Source: Brasenia schreberi (lineage: Eukaryota; Streptophyta; Magnoliopsida; Nymphaeales; Cabombaceae). From it: DNA of 64,000 nucleotides. The notes under the pieces are model-generated. The model did no database searches and was not told the DNA's origin. It worked only from the letters and a program-made list of their open reading frames with translations. The first letter of the stretch is position 1. The number at the start of each line of letters is the position of its first letter. Both the position numbers and the translations under genes were made by a program. Where the stretch lies: positions 9,608,501 through 9,672,500 of the forward strand of contig JAYKKT010000074.1 of the NCBI GenBank assembly GCA_036023115.1. The letters run 5' to 3'. Below are positions 62,703 through 64,000 of the stretch, piece after piece.

Positions 62703-63110
62703 ATGCTGGCCGCGATGGGAGTCGCTGCCCAAGAGGGCTCTCCGGCGAAGCGATTCTGGATCAAGTTTCAGGAAGAGTCGCGCTTCGCGATTTACAGCCC
62801 GTTTATGGTTTGCTTGGCGTCGGGGAAACTCGAATTGGGGGCGTTTAGAAGCTTCATTGCCCAGGGCGTGCATCTTCTCCGGGAGTTCGTGCATGGGTGA
62901 GTTTCTTGGGTGACTCGATCTTTTTTTTACGCATAGTTTTGATTGATCGGTTTGGTTTGTACTCTCAAGCCGCGTACTGATAAATCTTGACTGGGGTTTA
63001 GGTACGAGATGGCTGAAGAATGTGCGGACGACGACGATACGAAAGTATCGATCTGTGAATTGTGGAGAAGAGTTTTGGAGGAAATTAAAGTGCATAACCA
63101 CTTCGCGAAG
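62703..63110 (+). CDS. TH2: TENA/TH2-type thiamin protein, first two exons, truncated by window edge
   Basis: Exon 1 62703-62896 (MLAAMGVAAQEGSPAKRFW through IYSPFMVCLASGKLELGAF to REFVHG), GT-AG intron, exon 2 63002-63110 (YEMAEECADDDDTKVSICEL to EIKVHNHFAK). This matches the N-terminal TENA (thiaminase II-like) domain of plant bifunctional TH2 proteins, which salvage thiamin pyrimidine breakdown products and, through a C-terminal haloacid dehalogenase domain, dephosphorylate thiamin monophosphate. Phases agree across the intron and the donor after HFAK is good. The next exon was not found before 64000, so the following intron is at least 890 bp and the HAD domain is outside. The start is the first in-frame ATG. 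An open in-frame leader back to 62535 lacks ATG but looks like a transit peptide. Confidence 0.85.
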
Positions 63111-64000
63111 GTGAATCTTTCTGTGTTCCATGGTTTCGTTCGGTATTTGATTACGCAACTTTGTTTTTTCATTTAGCTTTTATTTCTCGTGTTGTTTAAT
63201 GATCATTTAGATTCTCAGTGTGCTCTTTCTTGTGCTTCTTGTTGCTCTTGATCGTGGCCTGATTTTTCATATTCCGTATAAATGATCTCCCGAGAAGGTT
63301 TAGAGGAGGCTATGAAAGTTTCACACAGCAAGAAATAAAATATTCTTGATTCTGGTTGTCTTTTTTTCCCCTGACACTGATAAATTCTTGTGATTAATAG
63401 GCCGATCATAGAAGACTATGACTTTCATGTCTATCCGGGTTTCTATTGGCATACAAGTTATGCTATTTTCTGCTATTGAACTGACACTGTTGGTTCTACT
63501 TCTACCAATGCCGATATTTGCGTCTTAAAATTTCCACAACTGGATCATGAGACCCGTAACTAAACTATTCTCGATTCAAATGCACATACGTTTCTATGCA
63601 TTGATCATGAATTTCCATGTATAGATGACTTTGTAAGCTGAGGAGAGTTTCCTTCATGCGGTTGAATGCAAAACGTGGTTAACTTCGAAGTTTGTTCCAT
63701 TTTCATCGACCTTCTGGGTTTAGCAATTTTCTTGGTTGTACGTTTTGGCTTGCTTTTGAGTATGACAGGGATACAAAAGATTTGAATTAATGTTTCTTTG
63801 CCGTTTTCTGTATTGCCCATGCACCTGAATTGCATATTCAGGGTTGCATCCAAAAGCTGAAGGCAAGAATTGTATGTAGTTCATATATCTTCTCACAAAA
63901 TAAATGGTAAAAGGTTACAATGCGAAACAGAGGAACATTAAGTTTCTGTTTAGATTTAAAATTTTGCACAGAAGAAAATGTAGCTTTCTTTATGTCTTCT
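63111..64000 (+). other. Intron 2 of the TENA/TH2 gene (partial)
   Basis: Starts with GTGAATC and contains no segment resembling the next TENA exon. It extends to the window end. Confidence 0.6.

Noticed and set aside
62640..63158. 172-codon minus-strand ORF
   Set aside because: Antisense shadow of the TENA/TH2 exons, which have matching splice sites and family sequence on the plus strand.

Overview
This is nuclear DNA of a flowering plant. The signs are spliced plant genes with GT-AG introns (a mitochondrial-type HSP60 chaperonin gene, an RNI-like leucine-rich-repeat gene and the start of a TENA/TH2 thiamin gene), Copia retrotransposons with plant-type primer sites, plant RTE-type LINEs with a (TTG)n tail, tRNA-derived SINE-like repeats and long AT/AG microsatellites. 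Introns are much enlarged by transposons. The species cannot be fixed from the sequence. I see no bacterial, organellar or viral segment, no rRNA or true tRNA gene and no CRISPR array.

Layout: 1-2618 is the 5' part of a minus-strand Copia element cut by the window edge. 5453-10727 (minus) is an HSP60/CPN60 gene of 14 recognisable exons. Exon 5 carries an internal deletion that shifts the frame, and one further exon is missing, so the copy looks non-functional. 12968-50942 (minus) is one RNI-like LRR gene of which I place 14 exons (about 645 codons), ending in DDDP. Its introns hold most of the mobile DNA.

The intron between 16966 and 32008 holds a Copia element (18596-31770, 5-bp target duplication ATTGC). 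That element is split by a second Copia (19559-27903, duplication AGATA). The second Copia in turn holds a truncated LINE (20548-21337), a plus-strand Copia fragment (about 21513-22560) and a nearly complete LINE (about 22561-25760). The intron between 37125 and 47010 holds a plus-strand Copia (38291 to about 46642) broken by three clean insertions: a 1151-bp hAT-like element with CGTATCG-rich ends, a 1958-bp element with 132-bp inverted ends and a 5-bp target duplication, and a 306-bp solo LTR.

51-62.5 kb is a gene-poor, AT-rich stretch with compound microsatellites, a 46-bp LINE tail insertion and a cluster of SINE-like repeats. At 62703 a plus-strand gene for a TENA/TH2-type thiamin protein begins and runs off the right edge. 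An upstream ORF and an in-frame leader without ATG precede its start.

The three host genes have unrelated housekeeping roles (protein folding, an LRR scaffold of unknown role, thiamin metabolism), and nothing suggests they work together. The unusual content is the transposon architecture and the damaged chaperonin gene.
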